Shown: piece by piece, positions 17,852-26,056 of the stretch
Layout: the number at the start of each line of letters is the position of its first letter
Position numbering within the stretch: position 1 is the first letter of the stretch
Origin: Deltaproteobacteria bacterium
GTDB lineage: Bacteria > Desulfobacterota > Binatia > Binatales > Binataceae
Length of the DNA stretch: 64,000 nucleotides
Assembly (NCBI GenBank): GCA_027317185.1
Contig: DAHVFB010000003.1
Location: 21,568-85,567, forward strand
Direction of reading: 5' to 3'
Notes under the pieces: generated by a model
The model's input: only the letters and a program-made list of their open reading frames with translations
The model's database searches: none
What the model was told of the DNA's origin: nothing
Translations under genes and position numbers: made by a program

Positions 17852-19396
17852 ATGGAAAAGGCTGATCTGGTCCTGCATGAAGGACGGATCCTGGAACACC
17901 CGGAAAGCGATTCGGTCGCGGTGGCGGCAGGTTCGATCGTCGCGCTCGGCCCCTTTAACGAACTGAAGGCGCTGGTCGGGCCGCGGACTCATCTTGTCCG
18001 TCTCGCCGGACGCACCGTCGCCCCCGGCTTCATCGATTCGCACCTGCACTATCTGGAAGCGGCCGCTGCCTCTTCTGGAGTCTCGCTATGGCGCTGCCAT
18101 ACGATCGCCGACCTGCTGGCCGAACTACGGGTCGCGGCCAGCAAGACTCCGCCGGGAAACTGGTTGCGCGCGTTCGGCTGCGATGAGACCCTGCTGCGTG
18201 AAGGCCGCGGTCCGACGCTGGCGGAGCTTGATCGGACGGTGCCGCGCAACCCATTGCGGCTGCGGCATCAGACGCTTCATGCCTCATGGCTCAACTCGCG
18301 CGCGATTAAACAATTCAGGTTCGACAATCCGGATTTCAAACCTCCCGCGGGCGGCTTTATCGAACGCGACGAGGCCGGCCGGCCCACCGGATTTTGCGCC
18401 GCGATGGAAGAACTGATCGGCGCGGGGTTGCCGCTGGTGACCGCGGCCGAGCTCGAATCGCGCGCACGATTTTTCAGCCGCGAACTGGCCGCTGCCGGCA
18501 TCACCGCGTTTACCGATGCGACCGTTCGCAACGGCCCCGATGACGTGCAGCTTTTCGCGAAGCTGGTGAGCAGCGGCGCGATCAGCCAGCGGGTTGGACT
18601 GATGGCGGGCGCGCGCTATCTGGAAGCGATCGATCAGATGGCGGCTGCGGCGCATCCAGGTGGCATCCGGATCGCGGGCGTCAAGTTCATGCCGAACGCC
18701 GCTCACGGCTCCGGTTCTCTGCCGCGGCGGGTGGCGACCGCGTTGTCCAAGGGACTGGACTGCGCCTTCCATGTCACCGAAGTCGAGGAACTTGAGTGGG
18801 CTCTCAGCGCGATCGAGGAAGCGCGCGGCAACTTTGGCGATCCCGGCACGGCGATCTGCCGGATTGAGCACGGCGGCCTGATACCTTCCGATTACATTGA
18901 AAGAATTGCCGCGGCCGGCGCGTGGGTGGTGACCAATCCCGGATTCATCCACTATCGTGGGAGCAAATATGCGGGCGAACCTGGGCTGCTGCCTTCGACC
19001 TACCGCGCGCGCAGCCTGGCGGCGGCAGGCATTAACCTGGCCGGCGCCAGCGACGCGCCGGTCACTCCCGCGCGTCCACTGACCGCGATCGCGGCCGCTA
19101 TCTCACGCACCTCGGTCGAAGGCTACGAACTTGCCCCCGCTGAAGGCCTCGACCCGCACGATGCCTTCGCATTGTTCACCAGCGACGCAGCCCGGCTGGC
19201 GCGGCTTGAGGCGGGCCGGATCGCTACCGGCTGTCTGGCCGATCTGATCGTGCTGGCCAAAGATCCGGCCGGACTAAATGCGGCCGAGTTGATGAATCTG
19301 CCGGTTGATATCACGATCATCGGCGGTCGCGTGGTATATGAGCGCGGACGTCCAGCGCTGGCCAGCAGCGCCAGTGCGGAACTTCACTCGACCTGA
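17852..19396 (+). CDS. YtcJ-type metal-dependent amidohydrolase
   Basis: 514 residues. The beta-sandwich N-terminus MEKADLVLHEGRILEHPESD leads to APGFIDSHLHYLE (metal-binding HxH, about residues 68-70). Further ligands are expected in FHVTEVEE and RIEHGGLI, and the final Asp in LAGASDAPVTP. This is the Amidohydro_3/YtcJ pattern; members hydrolyse amides, imides or esters of many small molecules. The stop codon overlaps the enoyl-CoA hydratase start by one base (TGATG), so it probably feeds a carboxylic acid to the acyl-CoA ligase two genes on. Substrate unknown. Confidence 0.88.
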   Translation: MEKADLVLHEGRILEHPESDSVAVAAGSIVALGPFNELKALVGPRTHLVRLAGRTVAPGFIDSHLHYLEAAAASSGVSLWRCHTIADLLAELRVAASKTPPGNWLRAFGCDETLLREGRGPTLAELDRTVPRNPLRLRHQTLHASWLNSRAIKQFRFDNPDFKPPAGGFIERDEAGRPTGFCAAMEELIGAGLPLVTAAELESRARFFSRELAAAGITAFTDATVRNGPDDVQLFAKLVSSGAISQRVGLMAGARYLEAIDQMAAAAHPGGIRIAGVKFMPNAAHGSGSLPRRVATALSKGLDCAFHVTEVEELEWALSAIEEARGNFGDPGTAICRIEHGGLIPSDYIERIAAAGAWVVTNPGFIHYRGSKYAGEPGLLPSTYRARSLAAAGINLAGASDAPVTPARPLTAIAAAISRTSVEGYELAPAEGLDPHDAFALFTSDAARLARLEAGRIATGCLADLIVLAKDPAGLNAAELMNLPVDITIIGGRVVYERGRPALASSASAELHST

Positions 19397-20127
19397 TGGC
19401 GGAAACCTTCCCCACGGTGCGTTTTGAGAAGCGGGGCGCGATCGCGTGGGTTATTCTCAATCGGCCGGAATTTCTCAACGCTTACAACCTTGCGATGCGC
19501 GACGACCTCGACCAGGTCCTGAGCGCAATTCACGACGACCGCGAAATCCGCGCGATGATTCTGACCGGCGCCGGACGCGCCTTCGCGACGGGCGGCGACC
19601 TGACCGAGTTCGGCTCGGCGCCTTCGCCGTTAACTGCACGATGGGTTCGATTCCGGCGCGACGTATGGGGCAAGCTGCTCGCGCTGCCGATTCCGACGGT
19701 GGCGGCCGTGCATGGTTTCACGGTCGGCGGAGGACTCGAGATGGCGCTGCTGTGCGACCTGGTGATCGCGGCGGACAACACCCGAGTCTGTCTGCCTGAA
19801 ACCGGCCTCGGTATGATTCCAGGCGTCGGCGGAACGCAGACCTTGAGCCGGCGGGCCGGAATCGGGCGGGCGCTCGATCTATGCATCAGCGGACGCTGGA
19901 TTGACGCGCGCGAGTCCCTGCTTATAGGACTGTTCGATAAATTGGTGGCGAAGAGCCGGCTTTTGCGATCGTCCGAGCAGATCGCAGAGGCGCTCGCCAC
20001 CGCGCCGCGTGCGATGGTTGCGATGATCAAAACCGCCGTTCACGATGGCCTCGATATGACCATGCGCGAAGGGCTCGCGCTGGAGCGGCGGCTGGCCGCG
20101 ATAAGACAACCAACGGAAGCGAATTGA
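19396..20127 (+). CDS. Enoyl-CoA hydratase/isomerase (crotonase family)
   Basis: 243 residues. The CoA/oxyanion segments LTGAGRAFATGGDLTEFG and VGGGLEMALLCDLVIAA are present, followed by LPETGLGMIPGVGGTQ. Both catalytic glutamates of hydratases are visible (in GGGLE and in LPETGLG), so it is probably an active hydratase. The start overlaps the amidohydrolase stop by one base and its stop overlaps the TTG start of the acyl-CoA synthetase. It belongs to a four-gene coupled run for activation and beta-oxidation-type processing of an acid. Confidence 0.93.
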   Translation: MAETFPTVRFEKRGAIAWVILNRPEFLNAYNLAMRDDLDQVLSAIHDDREIRAMILTGAGRAFATGGDLTEFGSAPSPLTARWVRFRRDVWGKLLALPIPTVAAVHGFTVGGGLEMALLCDLVIAADNTRVCLPETGLGMIPGVGGTQTLSRRAGIGRALDLCISGRWIDARESLLIGLFDKLVAKSRLLRSSEQIAEALATAPRAMVAMIKTAVHDGLDMTMREGLALERRLAAIRQPTEAN

Positions 20128-21668
20128 ATACCGTCAACTTCATATCCATTCCAGGCTCGATCGTACCTGAACAGGAAATCGTGGTGTTCGGTGGCGTCCG
20201 GCTTACATACGCGCAGCTCAATAGCATGATGGCCCGCCTCGCGGCCGGCCTGCACGCGATCGGACTGCGGCCAGGCGACGTGCTCGCGGCACTCGATACC
20301 AATTCCCATCTGTATGTCGCCGCATACTACGCCGCGGCGCGCGCCGGGCTCACCTTCCTGCCGCTGAATTATCGCGCGCGCGAACCCGAGCTCGAGTACA
20401 TGATTAATTCGGCGCGGGCGCGGGTGCTGCTGGTCGGTGATCGCTATCTTGAATTGGCGGCGCGTCTGCGTCCTCAACTGAAGCTACAGGAAGTGATCGC
20501 GCTGGGTGCGGGCATCGGCGAGATCCGTCCGCTCAGCTCAATCATGGCGCCGGTGGCGGCCGAGGATAGCGAGGCCGAGGTTGAGGTTGACGACGAGGAA
20601 ACTTCGGTCCTGATGTATACCAGCGGGACCACCTCGCGTCCCAAGGGCGTGATGCTGACGCATCGCGATTTCACCGCCTACGTCACGGCCAACATCGAAA
20701 TGGCCGACGGCAGCGATCGCGGCGTCGCGCTGGTGTGCGTGCCCTTTTATCACATCGCGGGGATGACCGCCCTGATGACCAACCTGTGGACCGGCCGCAA
20801 GATGGTCGTGATGCCGCAGTTCGAGGCGGGCGAATGGCTGAGGCTGGTGGCGAGCGAGCGGATCACGCATGCTTTTGTCGTACCCACCATGATGAAGCAG
20901 TTGCTCGACCATCCCGGTTTTACCCGGACCGATCTGTCGAGTCTGCGCAATCTCGCCTACGGCGGCGCGCCGATGCCGTTCGCTGTTATCCGCCGTGCGA
21001 TCGAAAGTTTTCCCGCCCATGTCGGCTTCGTCAACGCCTACGGTCAGACCGAAACCACATCTTCGCTGACGGTGCTCGGCCCGGATGACCATCGCCTTGA
21101 AGGTAGCGCCGAACAGATTCAGCTTAAGCTCAAGCGGCTTAATTCAATTGGCCGTCCTCTGCCCGATGTCGAAGTGCGCGTCCGCGATGATAACGGTGAA
21201 TGGCTGGGCAACGACAAAGTCGGCGAAATCGTGATTCGCACCGCCCGAATCATGAAAGGTTATGCGGGCCGCGATGACGACGCGGCGCTGGGCGACGGCT
21301 GGCGGGCGACCGGCGATCTCGGCTGGATCGATGGCGACGGTTACATCTTCTTTGCCGGACGCAAGGACGACATGATAATCCGCGGTGGCGAGAATATCGC
21401 TCCGGCTGAAGTTGAAACTGTTTTGATGAGTCATCCTGGGGTTGACGAGGCCGCGGTGGTTGGCGTGCCATCGCTCGAATGGGGACAGACGATTAAAGCT
21501 TTCGTGGTGATTCGCCCGCAAACGCCCGTCACCATCGAAGATCTGATCAGCTTCTGCGGCACCCGTCTGGCCAGCTTCAAACGCCCGGAGCAGATCGAAT
21601 TCGTCGCCGAATTGCCAAAGAATGCGCTCGGCAAGATCTTACGCCAGAGCTTGCGGCAAGGGGCCTGA
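20124..21668 (+). CDS. Acyl-CoA synthetase (class I AMP-binding)
   Basis: 514 residues from TTG 20124, overlapping the previous stop (TTGA). The AMP-binding motif YTSGTTSRPKGVMLTH (about residues 166-181) is followed by NAYGQTET, GWRATGDLGWIDGDGY, the hinge GRKDDMIIRGGENIAPAEVE and the C-terminal catalytic lysine in PKNALGKILR. These are all canonical for fatty/aryl-acyl-CoA ligases, which form a CoA thioester using ATP. Flanked by two crotonase genes, it probably activates the acid processed by them. Chain length or aromatic preference cannot be told from the motifs. Confidence 0.94.
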   Translation: MNTVNFISIPGSIVPEQEIVVFGGVRLTYAQLNSMMARLAAGLHAIGLRPGDVLAALDTNSHLYVAAYYAAARAGLTFLPLNYRAREPELEYMINSARARVLLVGDRYLELAARLRPQLKLQEVIALGAGIGEIRPLSSIMAPVAAEDSEAEVEVDDEETSVLMYTSGTTSRPKGVMLTHRDFTAYVTANIEMADGSDRGVALVCVPFYHIAGMTALMTNLWTGRKMVVMPQFEAGEWLRLVASERITHAFVVPTMMKQLLDHPGFTRTDLSSLRNLAYGGAPMPFAVIRRAIESFPAHVGFVNAYGQTETTSSLTVLGPDDHRLEGSAEQIQLKLKRLNSIGRPLPDVEVRVRDDNGEWLGNDKVGEIVIRTARIMKGYAGRDDDAALGDGWRATGDLGWIDGDGYIFFAGRKDDMIIRGGENIAPAEVETVLMSHPGVDEAAVVGVPSLEWGQTIKAFVVIRPQTPVTIEDLISFCGTRLASFKRPEQIEFVAELPKNALGKILRQSLRQGA

Positions 21669-21672
21669 TGCG

Positions 21673-22458
21673 GTGCAGCATGCAAGAGCGCAGACATCAC
21701 CCCGGATTCGCGTGCCGCGCAGATTGAAAGCGCCAGACGCCGCCGGAGTGATTATCCAACGGCGCGACCGCTGCGTCACGGCGATTCTTGGCCATCCGCG
21801 AATCAGCGCCGCCGTCGCGCGAAAGCTAATCGAACTGATCGAAGAGATCGAAGACGACGACGCCATCCTGATGCTCGCCATCACCAGCGCCGGTTCGACC
21901 TTCTGCACCGGCTTCGATCGCGAGGTCGATCCGAACCTGGTTGAAACTATCGCGGCGCTGGCCAAGCCTACGCTTGCAATCATCAATGGTGATGCCTTCG
22001 ATGAAGGACTTGAACTGGCGCTGGCGCTCGACCTGCGAATCGCCGCCGGGAGCGCACGCTTCGCAATCACGCAGCCGCGGCGCGGCCTGATGCCGCACTT
22101 CGGCGGCACGCAACGCCTGCCGCGTATCGTGGGTGCGCCGGCCGCGCTCACGATGCTGCTCACCGGTGAACCGATCAACGCACGCGAGGCTGTTCGGCTC
22201 GGGCTGGTTACGCGCAGCGCACGAACCGCAGCTGAATTTCGGCGCCTCGCCGATCGGACAAAAAAGGAAATTCTAAGCCGTGGCCCGCTCTCAGCCCTGA
22301 TGGTAAAGGAAGCGGTGCTGAAGGGCTACGATATGACGCTCGCGCAAGGTATAAGGCTGGAGGAAGATCTCTACGCGCTCCTGCAGACCACGGCTGACCG
22401 CAGCGCGGGAATCGACGCATTTTTGAACAAGCGCAAACCGTTGTTCAAAGGCGTCTGA
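21673..22458 (+). CDS. Crotonase-family protein lacking the second catalytic Glu
   Basis: 261 residues from GTG 21673, four bases after the ligase stop; an open frame continues 17 codons further up inside the ligase gene, but that start is unlikely. The crotonase fold is clear: ITSAGSTFCTGFDREV, EGLELALALDLRIAAG, PHFGGTQRLPR. The first glutamate is present (EGLE). Where hydratases have the second (PEx-G), this protein has ITQPRRGLMPHFGG, with Gln-Pro-Arg. It may therefore be an isomerase, hydrolase, decarboxylase or regulatory paralogue rather than a hydratase. It is the last crotonase of the operon, 24 bp before a desulforedoxin-like gene. Confidence 0.88.
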   Translation: MQHARAQTSPRIRVPRRLKAPDAAGVIIQRRDRCVTAILGHPRISAAVARKLIELIEEIEDDDAILMLAITSAGSTFCTGFDREVDPNLVETIAALAKPTLAIINGDAFDEGLELALALDLRIAAGSARFAITQPRRGLMPHFGGTQRLPRIVGAPAALTMLLTGEPINAREAVRLGLVTRSARTAAEFRRLADRTKKEILSRGPLSALMVKEAVLKGYDMTLAQGIRLEEDLYALLQTTADRSAGIDAFLNKRKPLFKGV

Positions 22459-22482
22459 GAGACGATGGAGAACTGAATCAGG

Positions 22483-22599
22483 ATGGCAAACCAGCTCGGC
22501 AAGATTTACGAGTGCGTCAAGTGCGGCTCGCGTGTGATCGTAACCAAGGGCGGCACCGGCGCGCTGAAATGCTGCGGCGAAGCGATGCAACAGAAATGA
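22483..22599 (+). CDS. Second desulforedoxin-like mini-protein (38 aa)
   Basis: ATG 22483 gives MANQLGKIYECVKCGSRVIV and ends KCCGEAMQQK. The cysteine pattern CVKCG (residues 11, 14) and LKCCGEAM (30, 31) equals that of the 47-codon gene at 17659 and of desulforedoxin, with the same distances between cysteines. GGAGAACTGAATCAGG precedes it. The two proteins share LGK, then Y and C at matching places, so they are paralogues bracketing the amidohydrolase/acyl-CoA operon. Desulforedoxin itself is only 36 residues, so this is a full-length protein. It probably carries electrons through an Fe(Cys)4 site. Confidence 0.85.
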   Translation: MANQLGKIYECVKCGSRVIVTKGGTGALKCCGEAMQQK

Positions 22600-22620
22600 C
22601 ATGCGCCATATGCGATCGCA

Positions 22621-23520
22621 TCAGATGGCGTTGAAACCTGCGCGGCTGAACAGCACGCGATCGCGGCCGAGTTGTTGGCGCAGTGCATCCATTAGTTCCG
22701 CTTCCGCGCCGGGTTGGAACCACCCCTCGTAGCCCAGCCGCTGATACAGATCGCCCAGCTTGAGCGCGCGGGATCGGCGACCGTTGGCCCCATCGCCATC
22801 GAAGTAGGTATCCACAATTACCCGATCAGCCGCCCCGTCCAGCATCGCGGCGAATCTTTCAGCGTGATTCGGCATCATCGGGGCAACCGCGATCTGCACG
22901 AACAGGCCCGCGGCTCTCATCCGGCGGGCGCAGGCCAGCCGCCGCTCGACCGACGGCGAGGTTGGCGTGATCGCGCGCCGCACGGAATCGTCATCGGTTT
23001 CCAGCGTAATCGAGATGATAACCCTGGTGCCGAGCTGGCCGAACAAATCGAGGTCGCGTTCGATCAGGGGACTGCGCGTCTGCATCAGGATGCGTCGTGG
23101 CGGATAGTCGATAAACCGCTCCAGCGCGGCGCGCGTGATTCGCATCCGCCGCTCGATTCCCTGGTAGGGGTCGGTCGCACTGGCCATGAAAATGGTCGTT
23201 TGATCGAGCCGTCCTTGGCCGGCCAGGGCCCGCAGTTCGCGTTCGAGTAACTCGGCCAGGTTGCGCTTTACGATCACCCAGTTCCCCCATGGACCATCAG
23301 CCGCGCGCGCAACCGGCAGCGCGCGCACGTAGCAGAAAGGACAGCCGCCACTGTCACCGAAGGCGCATCCGATGTAGGGATTCAGGCTGAATCCGAACCC
23401 CCTAAGAAAGCCGCCGGTGGGCGTCAAGGCTCGCGAAACATCCCGGACGATGTAACGCCGTGGGTCCTTGGATGCGGCGGGCCGGGTATCGTCCGGCAGG
23501 GTTTTACGCCCATGATTCAT
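22621..23520 (-). CDS. SPL-family radical SAM protein with widened cysteine motif
   Basis: 299 residues related to the spore-photoproduct-lyase-like radical SAM group (Rv2578c type). The cluster-binding cysteines are in NPYIGCAFGDSGGCPFCYVR: Cys52, Cys60 and Cys63, spacing C-x7-C-x2-C. Most relatives have C-x3-C-x2-C (NPYxGCxHxCxYCYAR). Downstream segments TDPYQGIERRMRITR, ILMQTRSPLIERDLDL and ISITLETDDDSVRR match the group. The reaction is unknown; most such proteins outside spore formers are uncharacterised. It converges on the mini-desulforedoxin gene (21 bp between stops). Confidence 0.87.
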   Translation of the reverse strand: MNHGRKTLPDDTRPAASKDPRRYIVRDVSRALTPTGGFLRGFGFSLNPYIGCAFGDSGGCPFCYVRALPVARAADGPWGNWVIVKRNLAELLERELRALAGQGRLDQTTIFMASATDPYQGIERRMRITRAALERFIDYPPRRILMQTRSPLIERDLDLFGQLGTRVIISITLETDDDSVRRAITPTSPSVERRLACARRMRAAGLFVQIAVAPMMPNHAERFAAMLDGAADRVIVDTYFDGDGANGRRSRALKLGDLYQRLGYEGWFQPGAEAELMDALRQQLGRDRVLFSRAGFNAI

Positions 23521-23627
23521 GATAAATTTTCCGGTCTATTGTACGCGTCTGGATGGCGGACCGATGCCATAGTCGAATCGACCAGTCGAGCTTGACTTCG
23601 CGGCGCGGCCACACCAAAGTTAAGCGT

Positions 23628-24053
23628 ATGCGGCGCGTGGCTATTGGTTTGAGTTTGGCCTTGATCCTCGGTTTTTCGCCGATCGTACATGCGCAATATC
23701 ACGAGAATCAGCAGAATCCGGCCGATTACAACGAAGATGATTCGCAGCCCTTGAAAATCGCATCCTACTTTATCGCGCCAATTGGGTTCGCGCTGGAATG
23801 GACGGTCGCGCGTCCGCTGAATTATCTCGCCAATCGCACGCCGCTCGCTCCCGCTCTCAATCCCGACGCCGATCAATTATACAAGCCGCCGAAGATGGCC
23901 GATCTGCCGCCCCCCGATGAGTTTCCGCCCGAGCCATATGAAAAGAATCCGTCCGAGGCGAGCGTCCCGGTCGTCGGCACCCCGATGCACAGTTCAAGTA
24001 TCCAGTCCGGTTCGCACAATTCGCATGATTCGAATCAGACGGCGATGCATTGA
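23628..24053 (+). CDS. Small secreted protein, unknown function
   Basis: 141 residues from ATG 23628, opening with MRRVAIGLSLALILGF and a signal-peptidase-like site after VHAQ. The mature part begins with a Gln/Asn/Asp-rich stretch and holds a conserved-looking hydrophobic segment SYFIAPIGFALEWTVARPLNYLANR (in two halves). The C-terminal half is Pro/Glu/Ser/His-rich and probably disordered. ALEWTVARPLNYL resembles short periplasmic proteins seen in Deltaproteobacteria, but I cannot name a family. An open frame extends 25 codons further up; the signal peptide argues for 23628. Confidence 0.6.
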   Translation: MRRVAIGLSLALILGFSPIVHAQYHENQQNPADYNEDDSQPLKIASYFIAPIGFALEWTVARPLNYLANRTPLAPALNPDADQLYKPPKMADLPPPDEFPPEPYEKNPSEASVPVVGTPMHSSSIQSGSHNSHDSNQTAMH

Positions 24054-24151
24054 ATCGGCGGTTCGCCCGGTCATTGTAAACTTGATCGTTCGCGCTGGAC
24101 TGATCGCCAGCGCCTAACGACGTCCGCCTAACCACTCCTGCCGGGAGCACC

Positions 24152-24955
24152 ATGCCGAAAATCAAGGCCGGAAATATCAATTTGAGCTATCAGACTTTCG
24201 GCAGCGGCGATCCCCTGCTGCTGATTATGGGATTTGGGATGCCGGGAATCGCATGGACGCCTGCCCTGCCCTTCCTGAGCAGCTTCAAATGTATCTATTA
24301 CGACAATCGGGGCACCGGAAATTCCGATCGGCCCGAAGGGGCTTACACGATCAACGCGATGGCGGAGGATGCGGCCGCACTGCTTGACGCGCTGGAGATT
24401 CCCAAAGCCCGGGTTTACGGCATCTCGATGGGCGGAATGATCGCGCAGGAGTTGGCTTTACGTTACCCGAATCGGGTCGAGAAGCTGGTTCTCGGCTGCA
24501 CTGCGGCGGGTGGATCCTCAGCTAAGATGGCGCCGCTCGAGGTGCTCGAAAAGCTGATCGCTAGCGTAAAATTGATGGCGTCGAAACCGGAAGAAGCACT
24601 CGAGGTGCTGGTACCGCTGCTTTATCCGGCCGAATTCATCGAAAAGCATCCGGAGATAAAGCCCCTGATGCTGGCAGGTCTTAAAATGGCTCCGCCGACG
24701 CCGCCGGAAACCGCCGACCGCACGATCGCGGGTTTAATCCAGTTCAATACTCACGATCGGCTGCCTCAGATCAAGTGCCCTGTGCTGATTGTGCATGGCG
24801 ACAAGGACCTGCTCATCCCACCGGTTAATGCAGATATTATGAAAGCCCGGCTGCCGCAGGCGGAATTGATGACGATCGCCGATGCGGGTCATGGCTATTG
24901 GGCCGCCGACCCGATCGGAATCCATCAGAAAATTTCAAACTGGCTTAAAACGTAA
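24152..24955 (+). CDS. Alpha/beta hydrolase
   Basis: 267 residues. The strand and oxyanion region LLIMGFGMPGIAW, DNRGTGNSDRPEG, the nucleophile elbow GISMGG (about residues 90-95), the acid in VHGDKDLLIP and the final His in DAGHGYWAADP form a complete catalytic triad. It is an esterase or C-C hydrolase of the 3-oxoadipate enol-lactonase/haloalkane dehalogenase type; the substrate is unknown. GGGAG precedes ATG 24152 at a good distance. It stands alone between unrelated genes. Confidence 0.88.
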   Translation: MPKIKAGNINLSYQTFGSGDPLLLIMGFGMPGIAWTPALPFLSSFKCIYYDNRGTGNSDRPEGAYTINAMAEDAAALLDALEIPKARVYGISMGGMIAQELALRYPNRVEKLVLGCTAAGGSSAKMAPLEVLEKLIASVKLMASKPEEALEVLVPLLYPAEFIEKHPEIKPLMLAGLKMAPPTPPETADRTIAGLIQFNTHDRLPQIKCPVLIVHGDKDLLIPPVNADIMKARLPQAELMTIADAGHGYWAADPIGIHQKISNWLKT

Positions 24956-24982
24956 GCGAGATCGGGGTCTCATCAAACCGAC

Positions 24983-25006
24983 GTACGCGATTATCGACGA
25001 GCGTAC
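24983..25006. terminator. Stem-loop between convergent genes
   Basis: GTACGC (24983-24988) pairs with GCGTAC (25001-25006) around a 12-base loop. It lies between the stop of the hydrolase and the stop of the convergent 143-residue gene, followed on plus by ACTCTATATTTTG, a weakly T-rich stretch. A modest shared terminator is plausible. Confidence 0.4.
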
Positions 25007-25027
25007 ACTCTATATTTTGCGCCAGGT

Positions 25028-25459
25028 TTAAGCCTGATGCGCACGCCGACTATCACGCCGAACGCGGATGCTGATTTTTCCATTGCGCACCACCGGTGAA
25101 CGACGCGCCAATCGCCGAGTTGCGATACCGCGAAGCTGTTCTTCGCGCCATTGGCGTAATCCACCACGCAGATATTGCGGTTCTATTCCGAGGGTCTCGC
25201 AGACCGTATTGAACGAAAACGGACCGTCGCTTTCGTCGGCGCACAACCATTCCTCGGCCTCGGCAAAAAGCCGCTGTCGTGGGCCGCTGCGAGTGGCGCT
25301 GTTATTCTGGAAGCATCGCAACGCATCCTCCAGCACCGCCATCATCAAGCGCTTGACCGGACGGAGCGCACTGTCGTCGCGCCGCTCGTCATAATATTGT
25401 TCGGGAGTCAAAACCTCGGGCGTGAACAGCGCGCCTAGTACTCCACTTTCCCAGTCCAT
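25028..25459 (-). CDS. Conserved-looking 143-aa protein with helical DNA-binding-like region
   Basis: 143 residues starting MDWESGVLGALFTPEVLTPE. The middle (EAEEWLCADESDGPFSFNTVCETLGIEPQYLRGGLRQW in pieces, about residues 66-104) looks like an acidic helix followed by a helix-turn-helix. The C-terminus is very basic (RRLARRSPVVRNGKISIRVRRDSRR in pieces), suggesting nucleic-acid contact. I recall similar unnamed proteins in GC-rich deltaproteobacteria but cannot give a function. The long structured region 25460-26056 lies directly upstream and may carry its control sites. Confidence 0.6.
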   Translation of the reverse strand: MDWESGVLGALFTPEVLTPEQYYDERRDDSALRPVKRLMMAVLEDALRCFQNNSATRSGPRQRLFAEAEEWLCADESDGPFSFNTVCETLGIEPQYLRGGLRQWREEQLRGIATRRLARRSPVVRNGKISIRVRRDSRRAHQA

Positions 25460-25851
25460 GTGAGCCTATCCTCTTCGCCTTGCCGTAGTTTGGCCATGTC
25501 GAGGCGTCAACCGCACGCCGTTAACCAAAGCCTGATCAGGTCAGGGAGCAATGCGCGTGCCGCAAGTGCGAGAGTAGCGAAGCGGCACTTAATCGGTTGA
25601 AATCGAGTGCGATTCGATGGCCCGCTTCGAGTCAGGCGGATTTCGCACGAGATTAGCCGGAAAGGATGTATGAACGGGACAAAACCGGGGACAATCAGGG
25701 TTTTGCAATCGCGAGCCTAGGTGATTTCTACGGTTTTAGCCCAAATTAACCGTACCTTAGTTCACTAATCGATCGCACATAAAGACTGCCTGACGATCGA
25801 AAAATTTGCGGTCTTATGCTCTCTTTAGCCGAAGTAGGACCGTCAGGCTAT

Positions 25852-25868
25852 GGTGTAAAAGTTACACC
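25852..25868. promoter_or_regulatory. Perfect 7-3-7 palindrome, operator candidate
   Basis: GGTGTAA and TTACACC flank a three-base centre (AAG). A 17-bp perfect dyad of this kind is typical of homodimeric repressor sites, though the RNA form would also fold as a hairpin. It lies about 390 bp upstream of the 143-residue gene. No regulator is encoded next to it. Confidence 0.45.
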
Positions 25869-25990
25869 TGTGTTGCATATTTGCATCGTTCCGCGAGCCG
25901 GAGGGACGTTTTCGGGTCAACACAGCGTGAACCCTAAGGTGACAACGGTTCGGCATACGTACAATTTTGAGACACTGATTTTTGGTCGCA

Positions 25991-26031
25991 GCGCCGGAAT
26001 TTCTGACATCTGCAGTAAATTCCGCCAGCGC
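25991..26031 (-). terminator. Long stem-loop after the Lon-N gene
   Basis: CGGAATTT (25995-26002) pairs with AAATTCCG (26017-26024) around a 14-base loop. An outer GCGC/GCGC stem (25991-25994, 26028-26031) is separated by a three-base bulge. It begins 26 bp beyond the stop of the Lon-N gene, so it probably stabilises or ends that transcript. A T-run is lacking on the minus strand. Confidence 0.45.
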
Positions 26032-26056
26032 TTAATTCTTAGATAGGCGGCGCCGT

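Larger units (their letters stand above)
25460..26056. other. Gene-free region with several inverted repeats
   Basis: About 600 bp between the start of the 143-residue gene and the stop of the Lon-N gene (both on minus). Short open frames here are not protein-like. It holds at least four inverted repeats: GTGCCGC/GCGGCAC (25557-25563, 25582-25588), CAAAACC/GGTTTTG (25680-25686, 25699-25705), GCCTGACG/CGTCAGGC (25788-25795, 25841-25848) and a compact GGTGTAA/TTACACC (25852-25868). A long hairpin lies at 25991-26031. The part 25690-25860 is clearly more AT-rich than the flanks. It may contain a small RNA or a multi-operator promoter region. Confidence 0.6.

Noticed and set aside
25816..26046. 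Possible 76-residue gene in the hairpin-rich region
   Set aside because: No ribosome site, no protein-like pattern, and it runs through inverted repeats.
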